NCBI RefSeq assembly: GCF_003935425.1
Contig: NZ_RHQN01000002.1
Span: 434,001 to 498,000 of the forward strand
Direction of reading: 5' to 3'
Length of the DNA: 64,000 bases
Origin: Pseudomonas sp. v388
GTDB lineage: Bacteria; Pseudomonadota; Gammaproteobacteria; Pseudomonadales; Pseudomonadaceae
Shown here piece after piece: positions 46,098-54,594 of this stretch. Each line of letters begins with the position of its first letter. The stretch's first letter is position 1. The notes beneath the pieces were generated by a model, which did no database searches, was not told where the DNA came from, and saw only the letters and a list, made by a program, of their open reading frames with translations. The position numbers were made by a program, and so were the translations under genes.

Positions 46098-46576
46098 CGG
46101 CTCGGCTCGCTGTTGAGCGGCGTGACCTGATAACTCAGGCCGTCCTTGAGCCGCAACGTGAATGCATCGGCGGACTGGTATTCCACCAGCCAGCGGTTTT
46201 CCAGGCGACGCTGCATGCCCTGACGCCGGGCAGACGGATAGCGGGCGGCCATCTCGACATCGGAGGACATGGCGAACATCAGCCCTTCGAACAACTCGCG
46301 GGCTTCGGGGTTGGGCGGCAGCAGGCCGTCGTTCTGCCAGCGGCCTTCAATCAGCAACTGGCGGGCGAGCGGAATGCCCAGCGGGTCCATCATCGACCAG
46401 CGCAGGCCGTTTGCTTCGCGCTGAATGACCAGCAGCCAGTCCTGACGCTGCTCAGCCTGATTGCGCACGATGTGCAGTTGCTTGGGCAATTGCATCTCGG
46501 GCGGGTTGCCAGGCAACGGCGATTGGCTGGTGCAGCCGCCGAGCAGCAACAGGATCAGAAACCATACGCGGATCAC
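46094..46576 (-). CDS. DUF3261-type lipoprotein
   Basis: 160-residue lipoprotein starting at GTG 46576, whose bases overlap the methyltransferase stop (GTGA). The signal peptide IRVWFLILLLLGGC gives lipidated Cys15. The mature part resembles the DUF3261 family, common in aryl polyene clusters and thought to act with the LolA-like protein and MMPL transporter in moving the lipid-linked pigment to the outer membrane. The longer open frame to 46714 runs inside the methyltransferase gene and is not used. Confidence 0.8.
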   Translation of the reverse strand: MIRVWFLILLLLGGCTSQSPLPGNPPEMQLPKQLHIVRNQAEQRQDWLLVIQREANGLRWSMMDPLGIPLARQLLIEGRWQNDGLLPPNPEARELFEGLMFAMSSDVEMAARYPSARRQGMQRRLENRWLVEYQSADAFTLRLKDGLSYQVTPLNSEPSR

Positions 46577-47316
46577 GACTGTACTTCCTCCGCAGACTGC
46601 AGCGGCTTGCGGGCCACGACATTCACCAGTGTTTCCTCGCGCGAGCCGAACGGCTTGGGCTTGCGCAGCTTGAGGCGTTCCAGCAGGCCGAAATCCCGGG
46701 ACCGGCTCCACCACAGGTAAGGGTAGGAGACATTGCGCGGTGCGAACGTGAAACCCTGGTTTTCGATCATCTGCAGATACTGGGCGGCGCTTTTCTGCAC
46801 ATGCATGGGGTGACGGAACAGCCAGCGGATTACCCAGGTGTCGATGTACGCCTCGGTGGACTCGGCAAACAGCAGATAACCGCCGGGCTTGAGCACCCGA
46901 TGGAATTCGGCGAGGGCTTTGTCCTGCTCCACCAAATGGTGGAACGTCTGATGGCAGAGCAACAGATCGACGCTGGCGTCCGGCAATTGCAGGGCTGCGC
47001 AGTCGCTGCCGATCAATTCGACATCGATGCCCAGTCGCGCCGCTTCTTCAGCGCAAGTGGTCAGGCTGTGCGGATCGGCGTCCACGCCCAGCAGGCGCGA
47101 CGGCTGGAAAACGCGCATCAGGTGCTGAAACGACTTGCCCTGCCCGCAACCGGCGTCGAGCAGGACCGGCGCTGCCGGTGGCTGGCCGTCGAACAGACTG
47201 CGCAGGTCGTCGATCGCCACGCGCAGCACATGGTGCTGCCAGGTGTGGCTGCGCAGGAACCACAGGCCGAAGCGGGTTTCTTCGACATAGCTGGCGCTGA
47301 GGAACGGCCGGCTCAT
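46573..47316 (-). CDS. SAM-dependent methyltransferase of the aryl polyene cluster
   Basis: 247-residue class I methyltransferase. Motif I LLDAGCGQG is at ~52-60, followed by GVDADPHSL and a post-motif LLLCHQTFHHL that fits small-molecule or lipid methyltransferases. Known aryl polyene head groups are often methylated, so methylation of the aryl ring or its hydroxyl is the likely job, though not shown. It overlaps the flavoenzyme upstream and the lipoprotein downstream by four bases each. Confidence 0.82.
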   Translation of the reverse strand: MSRPFLSASYVEETRFGLWFLRSHTWQHHVLRVAIDDLRSLFDGQPPAAPVLLDAGCGQGKSFQHLMRVFQPSRLLGVDADPHSLTTCAEEAARLGIDVELIGSDCAALQLPDASVDLLLCHQTFHHLVEQDKALAEFHRVLKPGGYLLFAESTEAYIDTWVIRWLFRHPMHVQKSAAQYLQMIENQGFTFAPRNVSYPYLWWSRSRDFGLLERLKLRKPKPFGSREETLVNVVARKPLQSAEEVQS

Positions 47317-48545
47317 GACTGGCTGCTCGAACAGAACTCGGCCAGCGCCCGCAGGCGGCGTCTGGGTTCGCTGACGAAGGGGTTGCGCTCATCCCATGCA
47401 TAACCGGCCAGGATCGAGCAGATCATGCCGCGTACTTCCGGCTGGCTGTTGTGGTAGTAGATGACGTCCTGGAGCGACCCGTCGTACCAGCCTTCCACAT
47501 AGGCTCTGAAGGTGGAGACGCCACGCTTGAGCGGAGCGGCGAACTCGGTTTCCCAGTCGACGCTTTCGCCGTTCAACTGACGATTCAGCACACCGGCAGC
47601 CATGCTCGCCGACCGCATGGCGATGGTCACGCCCGAGGAAAACACCGGATCGAGGAATTCCGCAGCATTGCCCAGTAGCGCGAAACCTTTGCCGTGCAGG
47701 GTCTTGACGTTGGCCGAGTAGCCGCCGATGGTGCGCGCCGGCGTGTCCCAGACGGCGTTTTTCAGCACCTCCTTGAGCTGCGGCGTTTCGTCAATGAAGG
47801 CGCGCAGGCATTCGTCCAGATCCTGCGGCTTGTCGGCGAAACGCTCGGCCGAGGCCACCACGCCCAGCGAGCAGCGACCGTTGCTGAACGGAATCGACCA
47901 GAACCAGATATCGCTGTGCACCGGATGGCTGCTGATCAGGATTTTCTCGCGGTCGAAAGGCGGGCTCTGGATGTGGTCTTCGATGTGGGTGAACACCGCT
48001 TGGCGGACAGGAAACCCGGACGGCGCTTCCAGGTCCAGCAGGCGCGGCAGCACCCGCCCGTAACCGCTGGCATCCAGCACGAAACCGGCTCGCAGGCCGT
48101 ACTCGCTGCCGTCTTCACGGCGTACCCGCAGCACCGGCTGCGCGCCGTCGAAATCAGCGCTGACGATTTCCTGCCGGTAACGGATTTCCACGCCTTGCAG
48201 TTCGGCCTGGTCGGCCAGCAGCTTGTCGAAGTCAGCGCGCTGGACCTGCAGCGTCGTCGGCCGGCCCTTGCTGAAGGTTTCGCCGAAATCGAAGGCGCTG
48301 TACTGCTCGCCACGGGCAAAGGCGGCGCCGTTCTTCTTCTGGAAACCGGCCGCTTCCACGGCTTCGAGCATGCCCGCTTCGTCGATGAAATCCAGGCAAT
48401 GGGCGAGCAGGCTTTCGCCGATGGAAAAACGCGGGAACAGCTGGCGCTCGATAATCAGGACGTCGTGGCCCTGGCGCTTGAGCAGCGCAGCGGCGATGGC
48501 GCCGGACGGGCCTGCGCCGATGACGACGACCTGGCGACTTTCCAT
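47313..48545 (-). CDS. Halogenase-type FAD-dependent oxidoreductase
   Basis: 410-residue flavoprotein. The FAD-binding GAGPSG lies at residues ~10-15. The flavin-dependent halogenase signature WxWxIP is intact as W214-F-W-S-I-P219. A lysine pair KKNGAAF at 70-71 falls where many phenol/pyrrole-type halogenases have their catalytic lysine, and GNAAEFLDPVFSSG near the C-terminus also fits. Such genes accompany brominated xanthomonadins and chlorinated flexirubins, but related proteins in some clusters only oxidise. The start ATG 48545 is one base after the exchanger gene's stop. Confidence 0.8.
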   Translation of the reverse strand: MESRQVVVIGAGPSGAIAAALLKRQGHDVLIIERQLFPRFSIGESLLAHCLDFIDEAGMLEAVEAAGFQKKNGAAFARGEQYSAFDFGETFSKGRPTTLQVQRADFDKLLADQAELQGVEIRYRQEIVSADFDGAQPVLRVRREDGSEYGLRAGFVLDASGYGRVLPRLLDLEAPSGFPVRQAVFTHIEDHIQSPPFDREKILISSHPVHSDIWFWSIPFSNGRCSLGVVASAERFADKPQDLDECLRAFIDETPQLKEVLKNAVWDTPARTIGGYSANVKTLHGKGFALLGNAAEFLDPVFSSGVTIAMRSASMAAGVLNRQLNGESVDWETEFAAPLKRGVSTFRAYVEGWYDGSLQDVIYYHNSQPEVRGMICSILAGYAWDERNPFVSEPRRRLRALAEFCSSSQS

Positions 48546-48546
48546 A

Positions 48547-49719
48547 TCAGTGGTGAGCACAAGAATTCCTTACTGGTTTCGCTTCAACGAGAGGTGATGG
48601 CTTGGGTTGACGGCCCATGCCCAGCAGTGCGGGCATCAGCGTGGCCAGCAGGCTCATGAGCATCAGCGCGAAGTACAGCGCCGGGCTGATGAGCTGCTGT
48701 TGCAGCAACAGGTTGAGAAACACGATCTCGCTCAGGCCGCGGATGTTCAGCAGCACGCTTTCCCGCCAGCGGGAAGCGCCGGGAAATGAAGGCGGTGCCC
48801 AATACAGGCCCAGCCAGTTGCCCAACAGTTTGCTGGCAATGGGCAGCACCACCAGCGCCGCCAGCTGCCCGCCGCTCAGGCTGTCGATGGCGCTGTGCAC
48901 GTCGATTTGCACCACGCCGAAGGTCAAGAGCAGCGGAATCGCCAGTTGGTTCTGCACACGCTGGAACAGCGCAGGCGGCAGCGGAGACACCCACGCCTGT
49001 TTCAGGCGCGCCATGCACAGCAGATAGCCGATGCCGAAAATCAGCGCGTTGAGCCGGTAATGTTCGGCCACCACCAGCAAGCCGAAGAACGTCAGGCTGT
49101 AGAGCAATGGCTGACGCAGGCGCAAAAGGCGGAACAGCAGCGGCACGCAGGCGCCCAGTAACGGCAGCAACAGCGCGGTGAGGTTCAGGCTGCCTTGTGC
49201 CAGGCCGAACAGGCTCCAGCAGGCCAGATCGATGAGAATCGCGGTCTGCACCAGACGCCGGGTGGCGGCCGGCGGGTAGTCAATGTGATGCAGGTACAGG
49301 TACAGCACCGGGATGGCGGTGATCGCGAACACCAGGCCCAGCGCCAGCGAACTTATCCACAGCTGGTCCGGCAAAAACACCAGTGCGCAGCCGATGCCTG
49401 CGATGAACGGCAGCAGAAAGCTTGGCAGCGCGATCTTCAGACTCTGTCGGTCCAGCCGGACATCGATGACGTCGCTGAGGATGTGGCCCAGCACGATGGC
49501 GAACGCCACGCCGTACAAGGCCCTGAGCCAGACCGGCGAGACCAGTTGCGCGCCGCTCAGTTGCCAGTAAGGCTCGACCCAGAACAGCATCAGCAGCGGC
49601 AGGCCGAAGGTCGCCAGCAGCAACTGGCTGACAATGGGAATCAGGCCCAGCCTGCGACCTGCCCAGGTCGCGAGGCCGAACAGCAACAGAATCAGGACCC
49701 AGAACGCCAGTGTGGTCAT
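48547..49719 (-). CDS. Sodium/proton exchanger-like polytopic membrane protein
   Basis: 390-residue, strongly hydrophobic protein with about 10-12 predicted helices. It is similar in layout to the CPA2 (KefB/Na+-H+ exchanger) transmembrane domain: LGLIPIVSQLLLATFGLP, a central Asp-containing helix (TAILIDLACWSLF) and VLLNIRGLSEIVFLNLLL. No C-terminal TrkA-N domain is present. It overlaps the MMPL gene as ATGA, so it is a true cluster member. Its role in pigment export or ion balance is unknown. The frame extends to 50028, but that part is a shadow of the MMPL gene. Confidence 0.78.
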   Translation of the reverse strand: MTTLAFWVLILLLFGLATWAGRRLGLIPIVSQLLLATFGLPLLMLFWVEPYWQLSGAQLVSPVWLRALYGVAFAIVLGHILSDVIDVRLDRQSLKIALPSFLLPFIAGIGCALVFLPDQLWISSLALGLVFAITAIPVLYLYLHHIDYPPAATRRLVQTAILIDLACWSLFGLAQGSLNLTALLLPLLGACVPLLFRLLRLRQPLLYSLTFFGLLVVAEHYRLNALIFGIGYLLCMARLKQAWVSPLPPALFQRVQNQLAIPLLLTFGVVQIDVHSAIDSLSGGQLAALVVLPIASKLLGNWLGLYWAPPSFPGASRWRESVLLNIRGLSEIVFLNLLLQQQLISPALYFALMLMSLLATLMPALLGMGRQPKPSPLVEAKPVRNSCAHH

Positions 49720-52046
49720 GGCCGCGGCTCCGCTTGATGCGGTGTGGGGCTGGCCCATGGCGCGAGCATGAAGCTGAACGCCAGGCCCAGACTGACCGAT
49801 AGCCCGAAGTTGCTGATGGCCGGTGTACTGGACAGCGCCAGCAGCCCGAACGACAGCCAGGTGGTGATCGCAGCCAGCAAGGTGCCGAGCAGGCTCACTG
49901 CCGCGCCGCCGACCTGTTCGCGCATGAGAATGGCGTAGTCGACACTGATGGCCGTTACCAGCAACAGGCCGAACAGGCTGAACAGGGTCAGCGGCTGACC
50001 CAGCCAGCCCAGGCTCGCCAGGCTGCACAGCGCCGCCAGCAACGGCAGCGCCACAATGCGCAGCGCGCCATTGAGGCCGAATGGCGCGATCAGCAACAAC
50101 ACGATCAACACACAGGACGCCAGTTTCAATTCGGCGGCGCTGATCTGGGTCTTGGCAAACACCTCGTTGAGCTGGCCAAGGCGGTCGACCAGTTGCACGC
50201 CTTCCAGGCCGGTCGCCTGAACGCTCAACAAGGCCGGACTGCTCAGCCCGCGCAGACTGACGATACTCGCCACGCCGTCAGGAGTGTTGCCCAGCCAGAG
50301 CGTGCGCCAGGGTTCGCTCAGCGGACCACTCAACGCCATGTCGATATCCTGCGTCGGCAGCGCCTGCAATCGGCTCAGTTCCACCTGCAATGCGCTGGCC
50401 GGTACGCCGAGCCGGGTCAATGGCTGCCAGTGCGCGGCCAGTTTGCCGAGGGCCTCGCGAGTGGCTTGCTGGTCGGCGGGGGACGCCAGCAATTGGCTGA
50501 TCGACATATAACCTTGCAGCTTGTCCATGCTCACCAGTTGATCCAGGCGCTGAATCAGCGCGGCCTGACGGTCCAGCAGTTGCTGCTGATCCTGGCCGCG
50601 CACCAGAAAGAACTGGCTGGTGGGCTGATAGCCGGTGATCCGCGCGATGGCCTGGGCTTCATCGGTCAATGCCTGAGGTGCGCTCACCCATTGGCGGATG
50701 TCGTTCCTGGTCGTCAGCTGCCACAGGCCGGACGCGCAGAATGCGATCAACAGCGCCAGCAGCACCGGTGTCTTGATGCGTTGCAGCAATTTCATGCGCC
50801 AGTCGAGCATCCGTTGCGCCACATGCAGCGGCCACTGCGCCGGGCGCAACTGCACTTTGTCGAGCAGCGCGGGCAGCAGGCACACCGCCGTCAGATAGGC
50901 GCCGATCAAGCCCGCAGCAGAGAACACGGCAATCTGGGTGAGGGCCGGAAAGGGCGTCCAGGCAAGGGCCAGATAGCCGATGCAGCTGGTGATCAGGCTC
51001 AGGCTCAGGCCCGGCAGCGTCAGGCGCAAGGCCGGCCAGCTGCGCCAGGACTTCAGGCTCCAGCTCTTGGACAGGTAATGCAGCGGGTAGTCCACGGCCA
51101 CGCCGATCAGGCTCGAACCCAGCACCAGGGTCATGACATGCATGCTGCCGAACAGCGCCACGCAGGCCACCGCACCGAACAGCATGCCCACCAGCACCGG
51201 GACGAACGCCAGCAGCACGCTCCAGCGGCGGAACGCCAGCAGCAACAGCAACAGGATGCCGACGGTGGCGCCGCCGCCGACCCAGGTGATCTCCCGGCTG
51301 GCCTGTTTCTGGCCGTCGGCGGCGTACAGCAGGCCGCTGGCGGCGAGCAGTTGGCCGCCGGCCTGACTGGCTTGCCCGCGCGCGGTGTCCAGCAGGGCGG
51401 CGACCTGAAGCGGAAGATTCATGTCAAAGGCGTCGGCCTTGGTGCGTGAACGCAGCAGTACCCAGCTTTTGTCATCGGCGCTGGCGATCAGCGCGCCGCT
51501 GGACAGGTCCGGCTCGACCGAACCCTGTTTGGGCAAGCCATTCTGGATACGACCGGTCAGGCCCAGCCAGTCATCCTGGCCCGGCACGAGGCTGAAGCCG
51601 GCAAACGGATCGAACAGGGTTTGCACGCGCTGTTCGATGAACGCCTGCGGATTGTCCCGCAGTTGATCACGGTCCGCGTCGGGCAGCATGGCGATGCGGC
51701 CCTGCAACAGTTGAGTGCGCAGGGCCGGAAGGTCCGCTTGCAGGCTCCACTGCACCTTGTCGAACAGCCCGCTGCTTTGCCATTGCTCGGCCAGCTGCCG
51801 CGCCAGCTCGATGGCGCGCTGGCGATCCGCATGCCCCACCAGCACCAGCATTTCCCGATTGAGCGGCTCCTGCATGCGCTTTTCGGCACTCAGGGCCAGT
51901 TCATCGGTCTGGGTGCCGGGCACCAGTTCCATGAGGTTGGCCGATAACGGCGAGCGGTCGTGCCACTGCCAGCCGGCCAGGGCCATGACGCCCAGCAGGA
52001 TCAGCAGGAACAGGCGTGGCAGCAGGCGCTCAGTTTGCAAAGTCAT
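49716..52046 (-). CDS. MMPL/RND-family exporter
   Basis: 776-residue RND-superfamily transporter. An N-terminal helix is followed by a large periplasmic loop, then two six-helix bundles separated by a second periplasmic loop (~430-620). The conserved GVAVDYPLHYL and SVDYAILM stretches in the fourth helices are present. Equivalent proteins in aryl polyene and xanthomonadin clusters are thought to flip or extract the lipid-linked polyene. The start overlaps the LolA-like gene by 17 bases. Confidence 0.88.
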   Translation of the reverse strand: MTLQTERLLPRLFLLILLGVMALAGWQWHDRSPLSANLMELVPGTQTDELALSAEKRMQEPLNREMLVLVGHADRQRAIELARQLAEQWQSSGLFDKVQWSLQADLPALRTQLLQGRIAMLPDADRDQLRDNPQAFIEQRVQTLFDPFAGFSLVPGQDDWLGLTGRIQNGLPKQGSVEPDLSSGALIASADDKSWVLLRSRTKADAFDMNLPLQVAALLDTARGQASQAGGQLLAASGLLYAADGQKQASREITWVGGGATVGILLLLLLAFRRWSVLLAFVPVLVGMLFGAVACVALFGSMHVMTLVLGSSLIGVAVDYPLHYLSKSWSLKSWRSWPALRLTLPGLSLSLITSCIGYLALAWTPFPALTQIAVFSAAGLIGAYLTAVCLLPALLDKVQLRPAQWPLHVAQRMLDWRMKLLQRIKTPVLLALLIAFCASGLWQLTTRNDIRQWVSAPQALTDEAQAIARITGYQPTSQFFLVRGQDQQQLLDRQAALIQRLDQLVSMDKLQGYMSISQLLASPADQQATREALGKLAAHWQPLTRLGVPASALQVELSRLQALPTQDIDMALSGPLSEPWRTLWLGNTPDGVASIVSLRGLSSPALLSVQATGLEGVQLVDRLGQLNEVFAKTQISAAELKLASCVLIVLLLIAPFGLNGALRIVALPLLAALCSLASLGWLGQPLTLFSLFGLLLVTAISVDYAILMREQVGGAAVSLLGTLLAAITTWLSFGLLALSSTPAISNFGLSVSLGLAFSFMLAPWASPTPHQAEPRP

Positions 52047-52635
52047 TGCGCTGTGCGTCGCTTAGAGTGGCCGCGGCACTGCTGTCGGTCATCTTCAAGA
52101 CCGTGCTGTCGCCCTGGGTTTCCAGCAGCTCGATGCGCTGCACCAGTTGGCCACCCTCGATATTGATTTGCCTGAACACCTGTTGCAGAAACAAGGAGCG
52201 CGGCACCAGCCGAAGTTGCCAGGCATCGGCGCTGCCCGTGAGGCTCAGCTCGAAATCCCGTTGCAGGCCGCTGCTGTCGCCTTGCAGTACCGCCAGGAAC
52301 AGACGGTTCTGCTCGGCACCGGCGCTCTTGCCGGGCAGCATTTTCCAGCCCGCCTGTGCGTCTCGGCGGGCAATGCCGTCGCTGGTGATGCGGTAGTCCT
52401 GACGCAAGGGCGTTTCCAGCAACCACAGCAGCCCCAATTCCCTGGCGAGGACGAATTTGCCCTTGCTGATCAGCGGCTGGGGCAGGGCGCGCAGGTGTTT
52501 TTCCTGAACGAAACCGCCACGCACCACGGCGGGCCGGGCCAGTTGTTCGCTCAGTTGGGTCAGGTCGAAAGCCTGGGCCATGGATGACAGGCAAGCCAGC
52601 CCCAGCAGGCACAGGGCACGCAGTGCAGTATTCAT
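52030..52635 (-). CDS. LolA-like periplasmic carrier protein
   Basis: 201-residue secreted protein with a signal peptide (ALCLLGLACLSSMAQA) and an open beta-barrel LolA/LolB-like fold (GGFVQEKHLRALPQPL ... GKFVLARELGLLWLLETP). It is a cluster paralogue of the lipoprotein carrier, likely shuttling the hydrophobic pigment or its lipid anchor across the periplasm. The start overlaps the thioesterase stop as ATGA. Confidence 0.85.
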   Translation of the reverse strand: MNTALRALCLLGLACLSSMAQAFDLTQLSEQLARPAVVRGGFVQEKHLRALPQPLISKGKFVLARELGLLWLLETPLRQDYRITSDGIARRDAQAGWKMLPGKSAGAEQNRLFLAVLQGDSSGLQRDFELSLTGSADAWQLRLVPRSLFLQQVFRQINIEGGQLVQRIELLETQGDSTVLKMTDSSAAATLSDAQRNDFAN

Positions 52636-53057
52636 GAGAGCGCCTTTTGTACGGCTTCGATGAAAACCGGTGGCGAAGCCAGCTGCATCTCGCGGGTATG
52701 TTTATCGACCGCCACCTGCACGGTGCTGGCGCGGGTCAGGCGTTCGCCGGTCGCGGCATCGGTGATCAGGTAATTGATCTTCAGGCGGTTTTCCCACTCC
52801 ACCAGACTGGCGCGCACATTCAGCTTCTGGCCGAACACCGCGCTGCGCACGTAACGCAATTGAAGATCGATGACCGGCCAGCCATACCCCGATTCCAGCA
52901 TCTGGTTGTAGTTGTGGCCGATATGGTCCAGCAACGCACAGCGGGCGACTTCCAGGTATTTCACGTAATGGCCATGCCAGACGATGTTCATGGAGTCGAC
53001 ATCGAAAAACGGCACCACGATTTCGGTGTCCAGGTGCAGCGATCCCTTACTGCGCAT
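52632..53057 (-). CDS. Hotdog-fold acyl-CoA thioesterase (4HBT/YbgC-like)
   Basis: 141-residue hotdog thioesterase. The catalytic-Asp segment FFDVDSMNIVWHGHYVKYLE is of the YbgC/4-hydroxybenzoyl-CoA thioesterase type. In aryl polyene clusters this enzyme may release or proofread the aryl or polyene acyl group. It overlaps the ammonia-lyase gene by 11 bases. Confidence 0.86.
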   Translation of the reverse strand: MRSKGSLHLDTEIVVPFFDVDSMNIVWHGHYVKYLEVARCALLDHIGHNYNQMLESGYGWPVIDLQLRYVRSAVFGQKLNVRASLVEWENRLKINYLITDAATGERLTRASTVQVAVDKHTREMQLASPPVFIEAVQKALS

Positions 53058-54594
53058 GCAGCCTCCAATGGCGATTGGCGATGAGGGTCAGGCACAGGCG
53101 CAATTCGCTTTCCAGTGCGCGATCTTCGATGACCGGGGGGAAATCCTTGCCCAGTTCGTCATGCATGGCGGCCAGCGCGGGCGGCAGGGCACGTGCGTCG
53201 GCAACCCGGGAACGCAGCCATACGCCCTGGTTGGCGGCGATCAGGGTGGCGGCGGCGACCTGCTCGGTCAACTCCAGCACGCGGATCGCGTCCCGGGCGG
53301 CGATGGTGCCCATGCTCACCTTGTCCTGGTTGTGGCATTCGGTGGAGCGGGAAAACACGCTGGCCGGCATGGTGTTTTTCAAGGCTTCGGCGGTCCAGGC
53401 GCTGGCGCCGATCTGAACCGCCTTGAAGCCGTGGTTGAGCATTGCCCGCTCGGCGCTGGCGCCGGACAGGTTGCTCGGCAGGCCATGGTTGTAGCGTTCG
53501 TCGACCAGCAGGGCCAGTTGCCGGTCCAGCAGGTCGGCGACGTTGGCGACCAGATTCTTCAGGCTGTCCATGGCAAAGGCGATGTGCCCGCCGTAGAAAT
53601 GCCCACCGTGCAGCACGCGTTCAGCCTCGGCGTCGATGATCGGGTTGTCGTTGGCGCTGTTGAGTTCGGTTTCGATGAACGAACGCAGCCAGTCCAGGCT
53701 GTCGGCCAGAACGCCCAGAACGTGGGGTGCGCAGCGCAGCGAGTAACGGTCTTGCAAACGGTGCAGTGGCGCGGTCGGGGCGTCGATGGCCAGATCCTGG
53801 CGCAACCAGGCCGCCACACGCATCTGGCCGGGATGCGGCTTGGCGGCGAACAGGCGTTCGTCGAAATGCTCCGGATTGCCTTGCAGCGCCACCACGTTGA
53901 GCGCGGTGATGCGGGTCGCCAGTTGCAGCAGGTAGTCGGCACGGGAAAACGCCAGGCATGCCAGGCCGGTCATCACTGCGGTACCGTTCATCAACGCCAG
54001 CGCCTCCTTGGGGCGCAACACCAGTGGCGTCCAGCCCAGCTCGCGATGCACATCGGCGGCCTCGCGACGTTCGCCGTTGAACATCACTTCACGCTCGCCG
54101 GACAGGGTCGCCGCCACGTAGGACAGCGGCGTCAGGTCGCCACTGGCGCCCACCGAGCCTTCTTCCGGGATCAGCGGCAGTACGTCGTACTCAAGGAAGG
54201 CTTGCAGGCGTTCGAGCAACTCGACACGCACCCCGGAAACGCCGTGGCACAGCGACTGCAAACGCGCCGCCAGTACCGCGCGGGTGGCCTGGGCATCGAG
54301 CAGCTTGCCCAGCCCGCAACCGTGAAAGGTATACAGATGACGCGGCAGCGCTTCGACGTGCTGCATCGGCACCGCCACCACGCAGGAATCGCCATAGCCG
54401 GTGGTGACGCCGTAGATCACGCCTTCCTTGTCCAGCAGGGAGTCGAGGAATCGTGCGCCCTTGGCGATACGCTCGCGAAATGCTGCGTCGTCTTGCAGCG
54501 TGGCAGGCGTCTGGCGGTCGGCCAGGGCACGCACGTCTTCGATGCGCAGCGCGCGTTCGCCGAAAATGATCGGCTCAGAGACTTGATTCGTCAT
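53047..54594 (-). CDS. Histidine/tyrosine ammonia-lyase family protein
   Basis: 515-residue MIO-dependent aromatic amino acid lyase. Ala150-Ser151-Gly152 (VGASGDLTPL) would cyclise to the MIO cofactor, and the catalytic Tyr61 is in YGVTTGYGD. His91 sits at the substrate-selectivity position, as in histidine and tyrosine lyases and unlike the Phe of plant PAL. In this context it may make 4-coumarate or a related aryl acid for the starter unit. The ATG at 54594 with GGAAG upstream was chosen over the longer frame. True hutH usually lies beside hutU, which is absent here. Confidence 0.88.
   Translation of the reverse strand: MTNQVSEPIIFGERALRIEDVRALADRQTPATLQDDAAFRERIAKGARFLDSLLDKEGVIYGVTTGYGDSCVVAVPMQHVEALPRHLYTFHGCGLGKLLDAQATRAVLAARLQSLCHGVSGVRVELLERLQAFLEYDVLPLIPEEGSVGASGDLTPLSYVAATLSGEREVMFNGERREAADVHRELGWTPLVLRPKEALALMNGTAVMTGLACLAFSRADYLLQLATRITALNVVALQGNPEHFDERLFAAKPHPGQMRVAAWLRQDLAIDAPTAPLHRLQDRYSLRCAPHVLGVLADSLDWLRSFIETELNSANDNPIIDAEAERVLHGGHFYGGHIAFAMDSLKNLVANVADLLDRQLALLVDERYNHGLPSNLSGASAERAMLNHGFKAVQIGASAWTAEALKNTMPASVFSRSTECHNQDKVSMGTIAARDAIRVLELTEQVAAATLIAANQGVWLRSRVADARALPPALAAMHDELGKDFPPVIEDRALESELRLCLTLIANRHWRLHAQ

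Noticed and set aside
49720-50028. N-terminal extension of the exchanger-like protein to 493 residues
   Set aside because: The extra part is a shadow of the MMPL gene and lacks membrane character. The ATG at 49719 overlaps the MMPL stop and begins with a proper hydrophobic helix.
53047-54594. hutH of histidine degradation
   Set aside because: No hutU, hutI or hutG nearby, and the gene is tightly overlapped with pigment genes on both sides, so a pathway-specific lyase is more likely even though the fold is the same.
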